Origin: Alcanivoracaceae bacterium
GTDB lineage: Bacteria; Pseudomonadota; Gammaproteobacteria; Pseudomonadales; Alcanivoracaceae
DNA: 64,000 bases
Direction of reading: 5' to 3'
Assembly: GCA_023146255.1 (NCBI GenBank)
Contig: JAGLCJ010000009.1
Coordinates: 62,001 to 126,000, forward strand
Below the pieces are notes generated by a model, which was not told where the DNA came from, searched no databases, and saw nothing but the letters and a program-made list of their open reading frames with translations. The translations under genes were made by a program, and so were the position numbers. This document shows, in pieces, positions 55,007-64,000 of this stretch (its first letter is position 1; every line of letters starts with the position of its first letter).

Positions 55007-56290
55007 ATGTTGAGCTGGGATGAATTCCATGCCGAAGAAAAGCCGGTCCAACCGCACGTTGCAAGCCGCGCGCCACAGGAACCAGAGCAGAGTGCAGCAC
55101 CGCAGGCAGCTGCTGCGCCAGCAGCGCCGGCGCGAGCAGAGCCTGTTGTTCAAAGAGCCGAACCAGCTGCTGCTGCCAGTAATCCTGTCACTGGAGGAGA
55201 TCCCGTAGCCCGCGCCAAAGCCAGCGTCGCTAAGATGGACGCCAGCGAAGCCGTGGCCGAACTGGAAGGCACCACCGGCCGCGTGCAGGTCGATGAAAAG
55301 CGCATGATCAACTGCCGCGCCGACCTGAACCAGCTGGTGCCGTTCAAGTACGACTGGGCCTGGCAGAAATATCTGGACGGTTGCTCGAACCACTGGATGC
55401 CGCAGGAAGTGAACATGAATGCGGACATCGCCCTGTGGAAGAGCCCTGAAGGGCTGACCGAAGACGAGCGTCGCATCATCAAGCGCTCGCTCGGTTTCTT
55501 CTCCACCGCCGATTCGCTGGTGGCGAACAATCTGGTGCTGGCCGTATACCGGCTGATCACCAACCCGGAGTGCCGTCAGTACATCCTCCGTCAGTCGTTT
55601 GAAGAAGCGATCCACACCCACGCCTACCAGTACTGCATCGAGTCGCTGGGCATGGACGAGGGCGAGATCTTCAACATGTACCGGGAAGTGCCGGCGGTGG
55701 CGAAGAAGGCCCAGTGGGGCATCCAGTACACCCGCGAGCTGTCCGATCCGGAGTTCAAGACCGGCACGCCGCAAACTGACAAGGAACTGCTGGAAAACCT
55801 GATCGCGTTCTACTGCGTGCTGGAAGGCATTTTCTTCTACTGCGGTTTCACCCAGATCCTGTCCATGGGCCGTCGCAACAAGATGACCGGCGTGGCCGAG
55901 CAGTTCCAGTACATCCTGCGTGACGAGTCCATGCATGTGAACTTCGGCGTCGATGTGATCAACCAGATCAAGATCGAGAACCCGCACCTGTGGGATGCGC
56001 AGATGCGCGACAAGGCCACCCAGATGATCCTGGAAGGCACCGAGCTGGAAATCCAGTACGCCCGCGACACCATGCCGCGCGGTGTGCTTGGCATGAACGC
56101 CAACATGATGGAAGAGTATCTGCAGTTCATCGCCAACCGTCGTCTGGCCCAGCTCGGTCTGCCGGAACAGTTCAAGGGCGTCAGCAACCCGTTCCCGTGG
56201 ATGAGCGAGATCATGGATCTGCGCAAGGAGAAAAACTTCTTCGAGACCCGTGTGACCGAATATCAGACTGGCGGAGCGTTGAGCTGGTAA
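55007..56290 (+). CDS. nrdB: Ribonucleoside-diphosphate reductase, class Ia beta subunit
   Basis: 427 residues from the ATG at 55007, behind AAGGAG. It carries the di-iron site and tyrosyl radical: [38 protein letters not shown], and [16 protein letters not shown] supply Glu/His ligands. Odd point: residues about 17-75 are an Ala/Pro/Glu-rich segment ([18 protein letters not shown]) that looks disordered and makes the protein about 50 residues longer than E. coli NrdB. The C-terminal tail ([11 protein letters not shown]) is the part that docks on NrdA. A TTCG-loop terminator follows. Confidence 0.97.
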   Translation: MLSWDEFHAEEKPVQPHVASRAPQEPEQSAAPQAAAAPAAPARAEPVVQRAEPAAAASNPVTGGDPVARAKASVAKMDASEAVAELEGTTGRVQVDEKRMINCRADLNQLVPFKYDWAWQKYLDGCSNHWMPQEVNMNADIALWKSPEGLTEDERRIIKRSLGFFSTADSLVANNLVLAVYRLITNPECRQYILRQSFEEAIHTHAYQYCIESLGMDEGEIFNMYREVPAVAKKAQWGIQYTRELSDPEFKTGTPQTDKELLENLIAFYCVLEGIFFYCGFTQILSMGRRNKMTGVAEQFQYILRDESMHVNFGVDVINQIKIENPHLWDAQMRDKATQMILEGTELEIQYARDTMPRGVLGMNANMMEEYLQFIANRRLAQLGLPEQFKGVSNPFPWMSEIMDLRKEKNFFETRVTEYQTGGALSW

Positions 56291-56313
56291 CTGTTTTGTG
56301 AAGCACGAACTTC

Positions 56314-56336
56314 AGGGCGCCTTCGGGCGCCCTTTT
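56314..56336 (+). terminator. Intrinsic terminator of nrdAB
   Basis: AGGGCGCC (56314-56321), TTCG loop, GGCGCCCT (56326-56333), then TTTT. It begins 24 bases after the nrdB stop. Confidence 0.92.
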
Positions 56337-56351
56337 GTTTTGTCCGGGTTT

Positions 56352-56385
56352 TAGTTTGGTGTGGCAGTTAGTTTGGTGTGGCAGT
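56352..56385. repeat. 17-base tandem duplication
   Basis: TAGTTTGGTGTGGCAGT occurs twice in a row (56352-56368 and 56369-56385). It duplicates the left border, including the GGCAGT part of the GGCAGTGAAC box, of the hairpin element that follows. Confidence 0.9.
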
Positions 56386-56515
56386 GAACCTCACCGGCCA
56401 GAGCAGGTGTCAGGGGTTTCCGGGACACGCCGTGAATACGTCCCTGTAGGCTTGTGTTCGACATCCATGTCTCACACAGTCCCGGAAACCCCTGACACCT
56501 GCTCTGGCCTTGCAC
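56381..56515. repeat. Long-stem hairpin element, copy C
   Basis: A perfect 30-bp inverted repeat (56396-56425 with 56480-56509) encloses a 54-base loop beginning CACGCCGTGAATACGTCC and ending CTCACACAG. The border box GCAGTGAACC is at 56381-56390. This is the most regular copy. It lies downstream of the nrdAB terminator. No reading frame of note. Confidence 0.88.
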
Positions 56516-56594
56516 CCCGCTATTTCCCGCCTTGCACGATACAGACCTGAATCAAATGACAAACAGACCGTGCCATTGAAACAGCAGGATGCCA

Positions 56595-56725
56595 GGTTTC
56601 GGGTGTGTCATGCCCTTGCCGGGACCTTCGGAGCCATGGATGGCGGAGAAGAGCTACAGGGACGTACTCGTGCGTGTCCCGGCAAGGGCATGACACACCC
56701 GAAACCGACGACGCTCACTGCCACA
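56595..56725. repeat. Long-stem hairpin element, copy D (inverted)
   Basis: A second perfect 30-bp inverted repeat (56595-56624 with 56677-56706), only 85 bases from copy C but with unrelated stem sequence and opposite orientation. On the minus strand the loop reads CACGCACGAGTACGTCC...CTGTAGCTCTTCTCCGCC...CCATGGCTCCGAAGG, the same type as copy A. The border box (on the minus strand TGGCAGTGAGCGT) is at 56711-56723. Confidence 0.88.
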
Positions 56726-56860
56726 TTCACAACCAAGCTCGTTCACTCCCAGATCATCTTCAGGGAAGACAAAATTTCCCTTCGACAACAGAAAAAATCA
56801 CAGGCACACTCGAAGTCGTGGCACAACGCCACATCCCATTCCGATGACGAGGAACGCAGC

Positions 56861-57061
56861 GTGAGCGAACCACTCGATCTGGACCCGGAAGACCTGCTCG
56901 GCACCATCGAACAAGTGGAAGAAACCCTGACCATCATGACCACCGTGGTCAGCCAGCTGAAAGAACAACTCATGGAGCAACTCGGCGTCGTCGACGCCCG
57001 CGACATGAGTGTCGAAGAATTTCTCGAAATCTGCGAAAACAGCGACGGCGTGCTGCACTGA
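56861..57061 (+). CDS. Small hypothetical protein
   Basis: 66 residues from a GTG at 56861, with GAGGA eight bases upstream. The same frame is open for 183 codons, but the upstream part runs through hairpin element D and cannot be coding in earnest. The product is acidic and helical (DPEDLLGTIEQVEETLTIMT, then SQLKEQLMEQLG, then SVEEFLEICENSDG), with heptad-like spacing that could form a coiled coil. I recognise no family. It is followed by a hairpin and then the ThDP-enzyme gene, 231 bases on, with its own promoter, so it seems to be a single-gene unit. Confidence 0.55.
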   Translation: MSEPLDLDPEDLLGTIEQVEETLTIMTTVVSQLKEQLMEQLGVVDARDMSVEEFLEICENSDGVLH

Positions 57062-57076
57062 CCGGCACCTGCTAAA

Positions 57077-57094
57077 GGCTGCCCTTCGGCAGCC
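57077..57094. other. Hairpin after the small gene
   Basis: GGCTGCC-CTTC-GGCAGCC, a seven-base perfect stem 16 bases after the stop, without a T run. A second small palindrome GAGCACTGTGCTC is at 57111-57123. The rest of the 231-base gap holds a possible promoter (TTTCAC at 57231, TATAGT at 57253) for the next gene. Confidence 0.4.
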
Positions 57095-57292
57095 ACAAGA
57101 GCGTAGCGCAGAGCACTGTGCTCACGCTGCAGCATGCGCCCAAAGGGTGCATGGATTTGTCTCCCCCGAAAAACCACACAGCCACACGCTGCCATAACAT
57201 TTGCCAATACATCACATCGGCCCATACCGGTTTCACACCGGCGAGAAAGGTCTATAGTGGCGGACCATGTTTCCCAGCTGATGGAGCCTGCA

Positions 57293-58933
<1,641 letters not shown>

Positions 58934-58939
58934 CCCCCC

Positions 58940-59005
58940 TGTAGGAGCGGTCGACCGACCGCGATTTTCATGACGATAATTCGCGGCCGATCGGCCGCTC
59001 CTACA
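58940..59005. repeat. REP doublet (REPIN), copy 2
   Basis: TGTAGGAGCGG (58940-58950) is inverted at 58995-59005; inside are the GNCCGCGA tails of two REP units facing each other with a 16-base middle. It lies between the ThDP-enzyme and aldehyde dehydrogenase genes, and could limit read-through or protect the upstream mRNA. Confidence 0.9.
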
Positions 59006-59025
59006 TACCGAAAAGGAGCAGACCC

Positions 59026-60453
59026 ATGTTGAAGGATGCCTATCCCTACTATCTGGCCAACGAGGCGGTCTACGCCAACGCCGATCTCGATGTCACCGAC
59101 AAGTTTTCCGGCAAGGTCGCCACCCGCGTCGCCATGGCCGATGCCGCCGCCATTGATCAGGCCATCGCCGCCGCCGTCGCCGCGGAAGCACCGATGGCAG
59201 CAATGCCGCCGTATGAGCGTCAGGCCATTCTCAATCACTGCGTCAAACGCTTCAGCGAACGCGCCGACGAACTTGCCGACGCCCTGTGCGTTGAGGCGGG
59301 CAAGCCGATCAAGGATTCCCGTGGCGAAGTCTCGCGCCTGATCGATACCTTCCGGGTTGCCGCCGAGGAAGCGGTGCGCATTAACGGCGAAGTACTGAAT
59401 CTGGAAATCGCGCCCCGGGCCAAGGGCTATCGCGGCTTTACCAAACGCGTCCCGGTCGGTGCCTGCTCGTTTATCTCACCGTTCAACTTCCCGCTTAACC
59501 TCGCCGCCCACAAGGTCGCCCCGGCCATCGCCGCCGGCTGCCCGTTTGTACTGAAACCGGCCAGCCGCACGCCAATCGGCGCGCTGATCATTGGTGAAGT
59601 GCTGGCCGAAACCAACCTGCCGAAGGGTGCCTTCTCGATCCTGCCCTGTCACCGCGAAGGCGCTGACCTGTTTACTGAAGATGATCGCCTCAAGCTGCTC
59701 AGCTTCACCGGCTCGCCGTCCGTCGGCTGGGACCTGAAAGCCCGCGCCGGAAAAAAGAAAGTGGTGCTGGAACTGGGCGGTAACGCCGCCTGCGTGGTCG
59801 ATGAGAACAGCAATCTGGATGACGCGGTAAACCGTATTGTTTTCGGCGCCTTCTACCAGAGCGGCCAGAGCTGCATTGGCGTACAGCGCATTTATGGCCA
59901 TCGCAGTCAGTACGAAGAACTGAAGAAGCGGCTGGTGGAAAAAACCCGGCAGCTGAAGATGGGTGATCCCAAGGATGAGGACACCTTTATCGGCCCGGTA
60001 ATTTCCGAAGGCGAAGCAAAGCGCCTCGACAGCTGGATTCAGGAAGCGGTCAAAGCCGGCGCCACCCTGCTCTGCGGCGGCAAGCGCAATGGCGCCATGC
60101 TCGAGGCAACTCTGCTGGAAAACGCTCCGCATCATTGCGCGATTGTCGCCGAGGAAGCCTTCGGTCCGGTCGCCGTGCTGGAGCCGTTTGATGATTTCAG
60201 CGAAGTGCTGGAGCGCATCAACCAGAGCGTATTCGGTTTGCAGGCCGGCATTTTTACCCGCGATATCTACCGCGCCCAGCAGGCCTGGGACACGCTGCAT
60301 GTTGGCGGCGTGGTGATTGGCGATGTACCGAGCTGGCGCGTCGACAACATGCCCTATGGGGGGGTTAAGGATTCCGGCCTCGGCCGTGAGGGGATTCGCT
60401 GGGCGATTGCCGATATGACCGAAGAGCGGTTGCTTGTGATTCGGACGCCCTGA
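59026..60453 (+). CDS. Aldehyde dehydrogenase (non-phosphorylating, NADP-type)
   Basis: 475 residues. Catalytic Cys in YQSGQSCIGVQR (near residue 287), general-base Glu in VLELGGNAAC, cofactor region FISPFNFPLNLAAHKVAPA and SFTGSPSVGWDLK. AAAAGGAG precedes the ATG. The similarity is to the succinate-semialdehyde and glyceraldehyde-3-phosphate (GapN-like) branch, but substrate residues cannot be judged by eye. Paired with the ThDP enzyme; it could oxidise an aldehyde made or released by that enzyme. A hairpin element separates it from the convergent SDR gene. Confidence 0.85.
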   Translation: MLKDAYPYYLANEAVYANADLDVTDKFSGKVATRVAMADAAAIDQAIAAAVAAEAPMAAMPPYERQAILNHCVKRFSERADELADALCVEAGKPIKDSRGEVSRLIDTFRVAAEEAVRINGEVLNLEIAPRAKGYRGFTKRVPVGACSFISPFNFPLNLAAHKVAPAIAAGCPFVLKPASRTPIGALIIGEVLAETNLPKGAFSILPCHREGADLFTEDDRLKLLSFTGSPSVGWDLKARAGKKKVVLELGGNAACVVDENSNLDDAVNRIVFGAFYQSGQSCIGVQRIYGHRSQYEELKKRLVEKTRQLKMGDPKDEDTFIGPVISEGEAKRLDSWIQEAVKAGATLLCGGKRNGAMLEATLLENAPHHCAIVAEEAFGPVAVLEPFDDFSEVLERINQSVFGLQAGIFTRDIYRAQQAWDTLHVGGVVIGDVPSWRVDNMPYGGVKDSGLGREGIRWAIADMTEERLLVIRTP

Positions 60454-60470
60454 GCTAACAGCAAAGCCAG

Positions 60471-60582
60471 ATCGCAGTGAACGTCCCGGCTGAAGGGAAG
60501 TGATAGGCCCTCCCGGGATGGATTTACGGCGGGTCCCGGGGAAAGCCCTTCCGCTCTCCTGCCGGGACGATCACTGCGATAC
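60471..60582. repeat. Long-stem hairpin element, copy E (reduced)
   Basis: Outer arms ATCGCAGTGAACGTCCCGGC (60471-60490) and its inverse at 60561-60580 pair with one mismatch; inside are further GC-rich arms and the piece ATTTACGGCGGGTCCCGGG, which matches the loop edge of copy B, but the CTGTAGGCTCGGG part of the loop is missing. It sits between the convergent aldehyde dehydrogenase and SDR genes. Confidence 0.7.
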
Positions 60583-60607
60583 TCCTCAAAAAGTCGCAGT
60601 AAAAAAA

Positions 60608-61423
60608 TCAGAACGGCAATTCCCGCTCCGACAACTTACTCACCACCCCCGGCATAAACCGCTTCGCCAGATACATCCCCCAGGCCTCCGGCGACACCGG
60701 CTGCACGGCGACATTTTTCCGCACCGCCTCCAGCACCACCTCTGCCACCTGCTCCGGCGTGTAGTTGCGCTTCTGGTAGAACTTCACCACCTTGGCATGA
60801 CGCTCGGCATTATTCATGCTGCCTTCCATAATCGAATTGGCAACAATCGGCGTATTGATAATGCCCGGGCAGATGGCCGTCACGCCGATGCCATGCTTGG
60901 CCATATCGCCACGCAATGACTCGGTAAAACCGCGCACTGCAAACTTGCTGGCCGCATAGATCGGCATATCCGGCGCGGCAATAAACGCCGCCGCGGAAGC
61001 GGTGTTAATCACATGACCGCCCTGCCCCCGCGCCACCATCTTCGGCAAAAATGCATGGCAACCGTACACCACGCCCATCAGATTGATGTCCATCACCTTG
61101 CGCCAGGTCTCAAGCGTGGTGTCGAGAAAACGCCCGGCACTGCCAACACCGGCATTGTTCATCAGAATATCCAGCGACTCGACCTCGGCATGCACCGCAT
61201 CGGCCATCGCCTGCACCGAAGCAGGGTCCGCCACATTGCATTGCAGCGTCCGCGCCACTGCACCGCGTTCGCGGACCAGCCGGGCGGTTTCGGCATTGCC
61301 AGTATCGCTGATATCCGATAACCACAGCCGCGCGCCGCGAGCGGCAAACGCCAGCGCCGTGGCACGACCGATACCACTACCAGCACCGGTAATCAGGACT
61401 TCTTTGTCTTTGAACTGTTTCAT
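60608..61423 (-). CDS. Short-chain dehydrogenase/reductase
   Basis: 271 residues from the ATG at 61423 (GGAG eight bases upstream). Cofactor loop LITGAGSGIGRATALAF, NNAGVGSAG, catalytic Ser and Tyr-x3-Lys in NTASAAAFIAAPDMPIYAASKFA, and ICPGIINTPIV. The long C-terminal tail (AWGMYLAKRFMPGVVSKLSERELPF in part) resembles SDRs fused to or acting with alpha/beta hydrolases in lipid-using marine bacteria. Single gene, substrate unknown. A REP doublet lies 82 bases upstream, between it and the Na/Pi cotransporter. Confidence 0.82.
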   Translation of the reverse strand: MKQFKDKEVLITGAGSGIGRATALAFAARGARLWLSDISDTGNAETARLVRERGAVARTLQCNVADPASVQAMADAVHAEVESLDILMNNAGVGSAGRFLDTTLETWRKVMDINLMGVVYGCHAFLPKMVARGQGGHVINTASAAAFIAAPDMPIYAASKFAVRGFTESLRGDMAKHGIGVTAICPGIINTPIVANSIMEGSMNNAERHAKVVKFYQKRNYTPEQVAEVVLEAVRKNVAVQPVSPEAWGMYLAKRFMPGVVSKLSERELPF

Positions 61424-61504
61424 GAGTTGGCTCCGCCAGACAGACTGCGAGGGACTATGCCTGCCGGGCCGGCCAACGGACATGGCATTTCGTGCCAACT
61501 GCTA

Positions 61505-61573
61505 CTGTAGGAGCGGCCGACCGGCCGCGATTCTTTCCGGAAAGCCTTCGCGGCTGATCAGCCGCTCCTACAG
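61505..61573. repeat. REP doublet (REPIN), copy 3
   Basis: A perfect 13-bp outer inverted repeat (61505-61517 with 61561-61573, CTGTAGGAGCGGC) with two facing REP units. The TAG stop codon of the minus-strand cotransporter gene (61570-61568) lies inside its right arm. Confidence 0.92.
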
Positions 61574-63244
61574 ATCGTTCTGCGGCGGCGGCGTTGCGAC
61601 CGGCGCGGCTTGGGCAGGCGCAACTGTCGTATCCGACTCCACTTGCGTCGATTCAGCTGGCGGCCGGTTCACCCCATCAGTTTCCTCGCGCATCTGCCGC
61701 CAGTGATTCAGCGCCCGCAGCCATTGTTCGGAAAAACGCCGCGACAGACTGCACATCTGCAATGCAGTATCCAGACTGGCGCGGCTGATCTTGCCGCTCA
61801 GTGCCAGTTGCAGAAGCTTCAGCTTGACCTGCTCATAAGCGGGCGCCAGGACAATAAAATCCAGTGTTCCGCCTGTGCCCTCAAGCACGCCTTGCAACTG
61901 CTCGCCGACACTCTCAAACCAGCTCGACACCGGCTCGCGGATCTGTTCAAAATCCTCGCTGCGGGTCAACAATACCGCCAGCTCATCAAGACGCTGAACC
62001 GTTTCCTCGACATACATCAAATTGTGCTGAATCCGCCAGCCGCGGGAAAACAGCGCAGCGACGCCGGCACTGATGGGATAGCGCGTTGCATCAACAAAAA
62101 AATCACCAATGGCTGCCAGATGACGATGACGTTGCTGGCTCTGTATACGACGCTGGCTATCCGGTTGCGGCAGCCCCTTTACTGATGCCGCTGCCTCAAC
62201 AATCAACGGCTCAAGTTCGCGCACCAGAGCCACCGGCGCGGCATCCGGTAACGACGCCACGTTACGATCAAGAAATCGCAGCCGGGTCGGTTCTGCGTCG
62301 CGCTCGACAAAGCGGCCCAGCAGCCAACGGCTCATATACGGCTCCGCCGGCCACATCACCACCACGCCCAGCAGATTGAACAGGGTATGAAACAAGGCCA
62401 GCAACGTGGTCCAGTCACCGGCGTGCCCGGCCCCTTCGCCGATCAGCATCACCAGCTTCAGCAGAGGCGTCAGCAGTGCCAGCGCCACAATCGCAGTCAC
62501 GACGTTAAAGAGAACATGGGCAATGGCAAGACGCTTGGCATGGCTGGTGGCACCGATGGTGGCCAGCAACGCCGATGAGGTGGTGCCGACGTTGGCACCA
62601 ATCACCACCGCCGCCGCGTCGGAAAAGCCCACCAGTCCGGCCGCCACTGCACTTAACACCACCGCAATCGCCGCACTGGATGACTGCATCAGTGCTGTTA
62701 ACACAATGCCGAGCAACACCATCCACGGCAAACCGAAACGGGCATCGTGCAGATCAATCTGTTCGCCAAGCGAACCGAAACCGGACGCCAGCACCTGAAT
62801 ACCCATAAACAGAATGCCGAAGCCGGCCAGCGCCATGCCCAGCGAGCGATAACGCTCCACCGGCGCAAACACCCGCAGCAACGCACCGATACCAATGATC
62901 GGCAACGCCAGTGCATCAACCTTGAACTTGAAACCGATCAGGGCAACGATCCAGGCCGTCAGCGTGGTGCCAAGATTGCTGCCAAAAATCACCCAGACGC
63001 CACGCTGGAAAGTCATCAAGCCGGCGTTGACGAAGCCGATGGCGGCGACAGTAACCGCGCTGGAAGATTGCAGTACCGCAGTCAGCAGGGTGCCAGACAT
63101 CAGCCCGCGCAGCCGGCTTGAGGTCCAGCGCCCGAGCAACTGCTCCAGCGACGGCCCCGCCGCCAGCCGCAAGCCCTCGGTAATCAACCACATGCCGAGC
63201 AGGAACAACCCGATCCCGCCCAGCCCGGTGGACAGATATGCCAT
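61568..63244 (-). CDS. Na+/phosphate cotransporter family protein (NptA/YjbB-like)
   Basis: 558 residues. The first 310 residues hold two inverted repeats of membrane helices with the QSSSA motifs typical of the type II Na/Pi family (LLTAVLQSSSAVTVAAIGFVNAG and LMQSSSAAIAVVLSAVAAGLVG in part), and GANVGTTSSALLATIG. The C-terminal 230 residues are a PhoU-like helical domain ending in a Pro/Ala/Asp-rich tail. It moves phosphate across the inner membrane, in E. coli YjbB outward. AGGGAAG precedes the ATG. It follows the beta-CASP gene by 36 bases and is probably in its operon. The REP element provides its stop codon. Confidence 0.88.
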   Translation of the reverse strand: MAYLSTGLGGIGLFLLGMWLITEGLRLAAGPSLEQLLGRWTSSRLRGLMSGTLLTAVLQSSSAVTVAAIGFVNAGLMTFQRGVWVIFGSNLGTTLTAWIVALIGFKFKVDALALPIIGIGALLRVFAPVERYRSLGMALAGFGILFMGIQVLASGFGSLGEQIDLHDARFGLPWMVLLGIVLTALMQSSSAAIAVVLSAVAAGLVGFSDAAAVVIGANVGTTSSALLATIGATSHAKRLAIAHVLFNVVTAIVALALLTPLLKLVMLIGEGAGHAGDWTTLLALFHTLFNLLGVVVMWPAEPYMSRWLLGRFVERDAEPTRLRFLDRNVASLPDAAPVALVRELEPLIVEAAASVKGLPQPDSQRRIQSQQRHRHLAAIGDFFVDATRYPISAGVAALFSRGWRIQHNLMYVEETVQRLDELAVLLTRSEDFEQIREPVSSWFESVGEQLQGVLEGTGGTLDFIVLAPAYEQVKLKLLQLALSGKISRASLDTALQMCSLSRRFSEQWLRALNHWRQMREETDGVNRPPAESTQVESDTTVAPAQAAPVATPPPQNDL

Positions 63245-63280
63245 CTTCCCTGCTCCCGATCAGCCGCAGCCGATCAAACG

Positions 63281-64000
63281 TCAGAATTCGAACGGCGACT
63301 CCGGCTCGGCAATCGACACCTGATGCCCTTCAATCGTTAGTTCGTGCGCCAATGCCTTGAGCGCCTCGCTTTCACCATGGACCAGACGAAACGCCGGCTG
63401 GCCGCCGATGGCCCTGGCCCAGCGCAACAGGCCATCACGGCCAGCATGGGCGGAAAAGCCACCGAGGGTATGAATCTTTGCCCGCACCGCATAGCGCTGA
63501 CCGAACATCCGCACCCAGGGCGCACCGTCTACCAACTGCCGTCCCAGCGTGCCCCTTGCCTGAAAACCAGCGAACACCACATGGGTATTCTCCTGCCAGA
63601 TACGGTGTTTGAAATGGTGGCGGATGCGGCCACCGTTACACATGCCGCTGCCGGCAATAATAATTGCTCCATGGTCGATCTTGTTCAGCGCAATGGAATC
63701 TTCCACCGTCGGCGTCAAGGTCAACACCGGCAGAAATTCCTCCAGCGAACGGGCCCGGAAATGCTTTAGCGCCCGTTGGTCACCTTCGTCCATCTGGTCC
63801 AGCCACTGGTCATATAAACGGGTCACCTCAATGGCCATCGGGCTATCCAGATACACCTTCCAGCCCTCCAGTTTACCGGTCTGCCAGAAACAGCCCAGAT
63901 GAAACAGCAGCTCCTGGGTACGGCCCACGGCAAACGCCGGCATCAGCACGTTGCCCTGATCACGACGCGCCTCTTTCAATACCTGTTCAAGTTCGACAAG
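63281..64000 (-). CDS. Beta-CASP MBL-fold nuclease-like protein, C-terminal part
   Basis: The gene runs off the window end; 239 C-terminal residues are visible. This is the RNA-specificity (beta-CASP plus RMMBL) part of the metallo-beta-lactamase exonuclease family: VLMPAFAVGRTQELLFHL, VYLDSPMAIEVTRLY, IIIAGSGMCNGGRIRHHF, and the C-terminal zinc ligand motif LGGFSAHAGRDGLLRW with VHGESEA. Relatives (YSH1/CPSF-like, Pseudomonas homologues) are predicted RNases. The upstream zinc-binding part is outside the window. It precedes the cotransporter by 36 bases on the same strand; the functional link is unclear. Confidence 0.88.
   Translation of the reverse strand, partial: LVELEQVLKEARRDQGNVLMPAFAVGRTQELLFHLGCFWQTGKLEGWKVYLDSPMAIEVTRLYDQWLDQMDEGDQRALKHFRARSLEEFLPVLTLTPTVEDSIALNKIDHGAIIIAGSGMCNGGRIRHHFKHRIWQENTHVVFAGFQARGTLGRQLVDGAPWVRMFGQRYAVRAKIHTLGGFSAHAGRDGLLRWARAIGGQPAFRLVHGESEALKALAHELTIEGHQVSIAEPESPFEF

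Noticed and set aside
56510..56860. Upstream extension of the small CDS at 56861
   Set aside because: It would translate hairpin element D; the first plausible ribosome site is the one before the GTG at 56861.

Overview
The window reads as a stretch of chromosome from a GC-rich (about 60% by eye) gammaproteobacterium of the Pseudomonas/Alcanivorax/Marinobacter kind. The pointers are a 962-residue NrdA with two ATP-cone regions next to a two-component pair, a DesT/DesC/DesB desaturase locus, Pseudomonas-style REP doublets, and many lipid and fatty-acid genes. There are 51 supportable coding regions (two cut by the window ends), no rRNA or tRNA that I can see, no phage, no insertion-sequence transposase and no CRISPR. 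Gene density is high and most genes are ordinary housekeeping or metabolic ones.

Layout. 1-1400: purE (partial) and purK. 1630-3786: a secreted PI-PLC-like protein with lectin modules. 3980-8262: two old-yellow-enzyme reductases (the second is FadH) and a divergent TetR regulator with a clear operator. 8325-14152: a serine hydrolase, an ABC exporter, and a divergent response regulator/PAS-kinase pair. 14239-25415: a lipid block with a divergent thiolase and high-molecular-weight FabG, CvfB, an alkylsulfatase with divergent LysR, an AraC regulator, a MaoC dehydratase and an MBL hydrolase. 25421-28805: the aerobic desaturase locus desC-desB with divergent desT. 28815-34293: selU plus a PhnCDE-like ABC system, probably for selenium oxyanions, and a secreted M14-type hydrolase. 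34297-37125: a cobalamin riboswitch, TonB receptor and adenosyltransferase. 37154-41562: panE, a degenerate GGDEF response regulator, AmpG-like permease, alkyltransferase-like protein and an SDR. 42111-44103: groES-groEL behind two CIRCE elements. 44235-48673: lipocalin, two diguanylate cyclases, glpK. 49077-56290: sensor kinase, response regulator, nrdA, nrdB. 57293-64000: ThDP enzyme, aldehyde dehydrogenase, SDR, Na/Pi cotransporter and a beta-CASP MBL protein (partial).

The most unusual structure is not a gene. Five intergenic elements (near 5.3, 41.7, 56.4, 56.6 and 60.5 kb) share a conserved loop and a conserved outer box but have long stems whose sequence differs from copy to copy while each stem still pairs with itself, perfectly over 20 to 30 bp in the best copies. 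Two of them even differ by compensating changes. Three separate REP doublets are also present, two of which supply the stop codon of a gene.

Regulation is readable in several places: tandem palindromes for fadH, a LysR box, two DesT/FabR-type sites, a B12 riboswitch, CIRCE plus sigma-70 and candidate sigma-32 promoters for groESL, a CRP/Vfr-type site before the cyclases, a LexA-type site inside the glpK promoter, and NrdR and DnaA boxes before nrdA. All operator calls are from sequence reading and remembered consensus sequences, not from computation.
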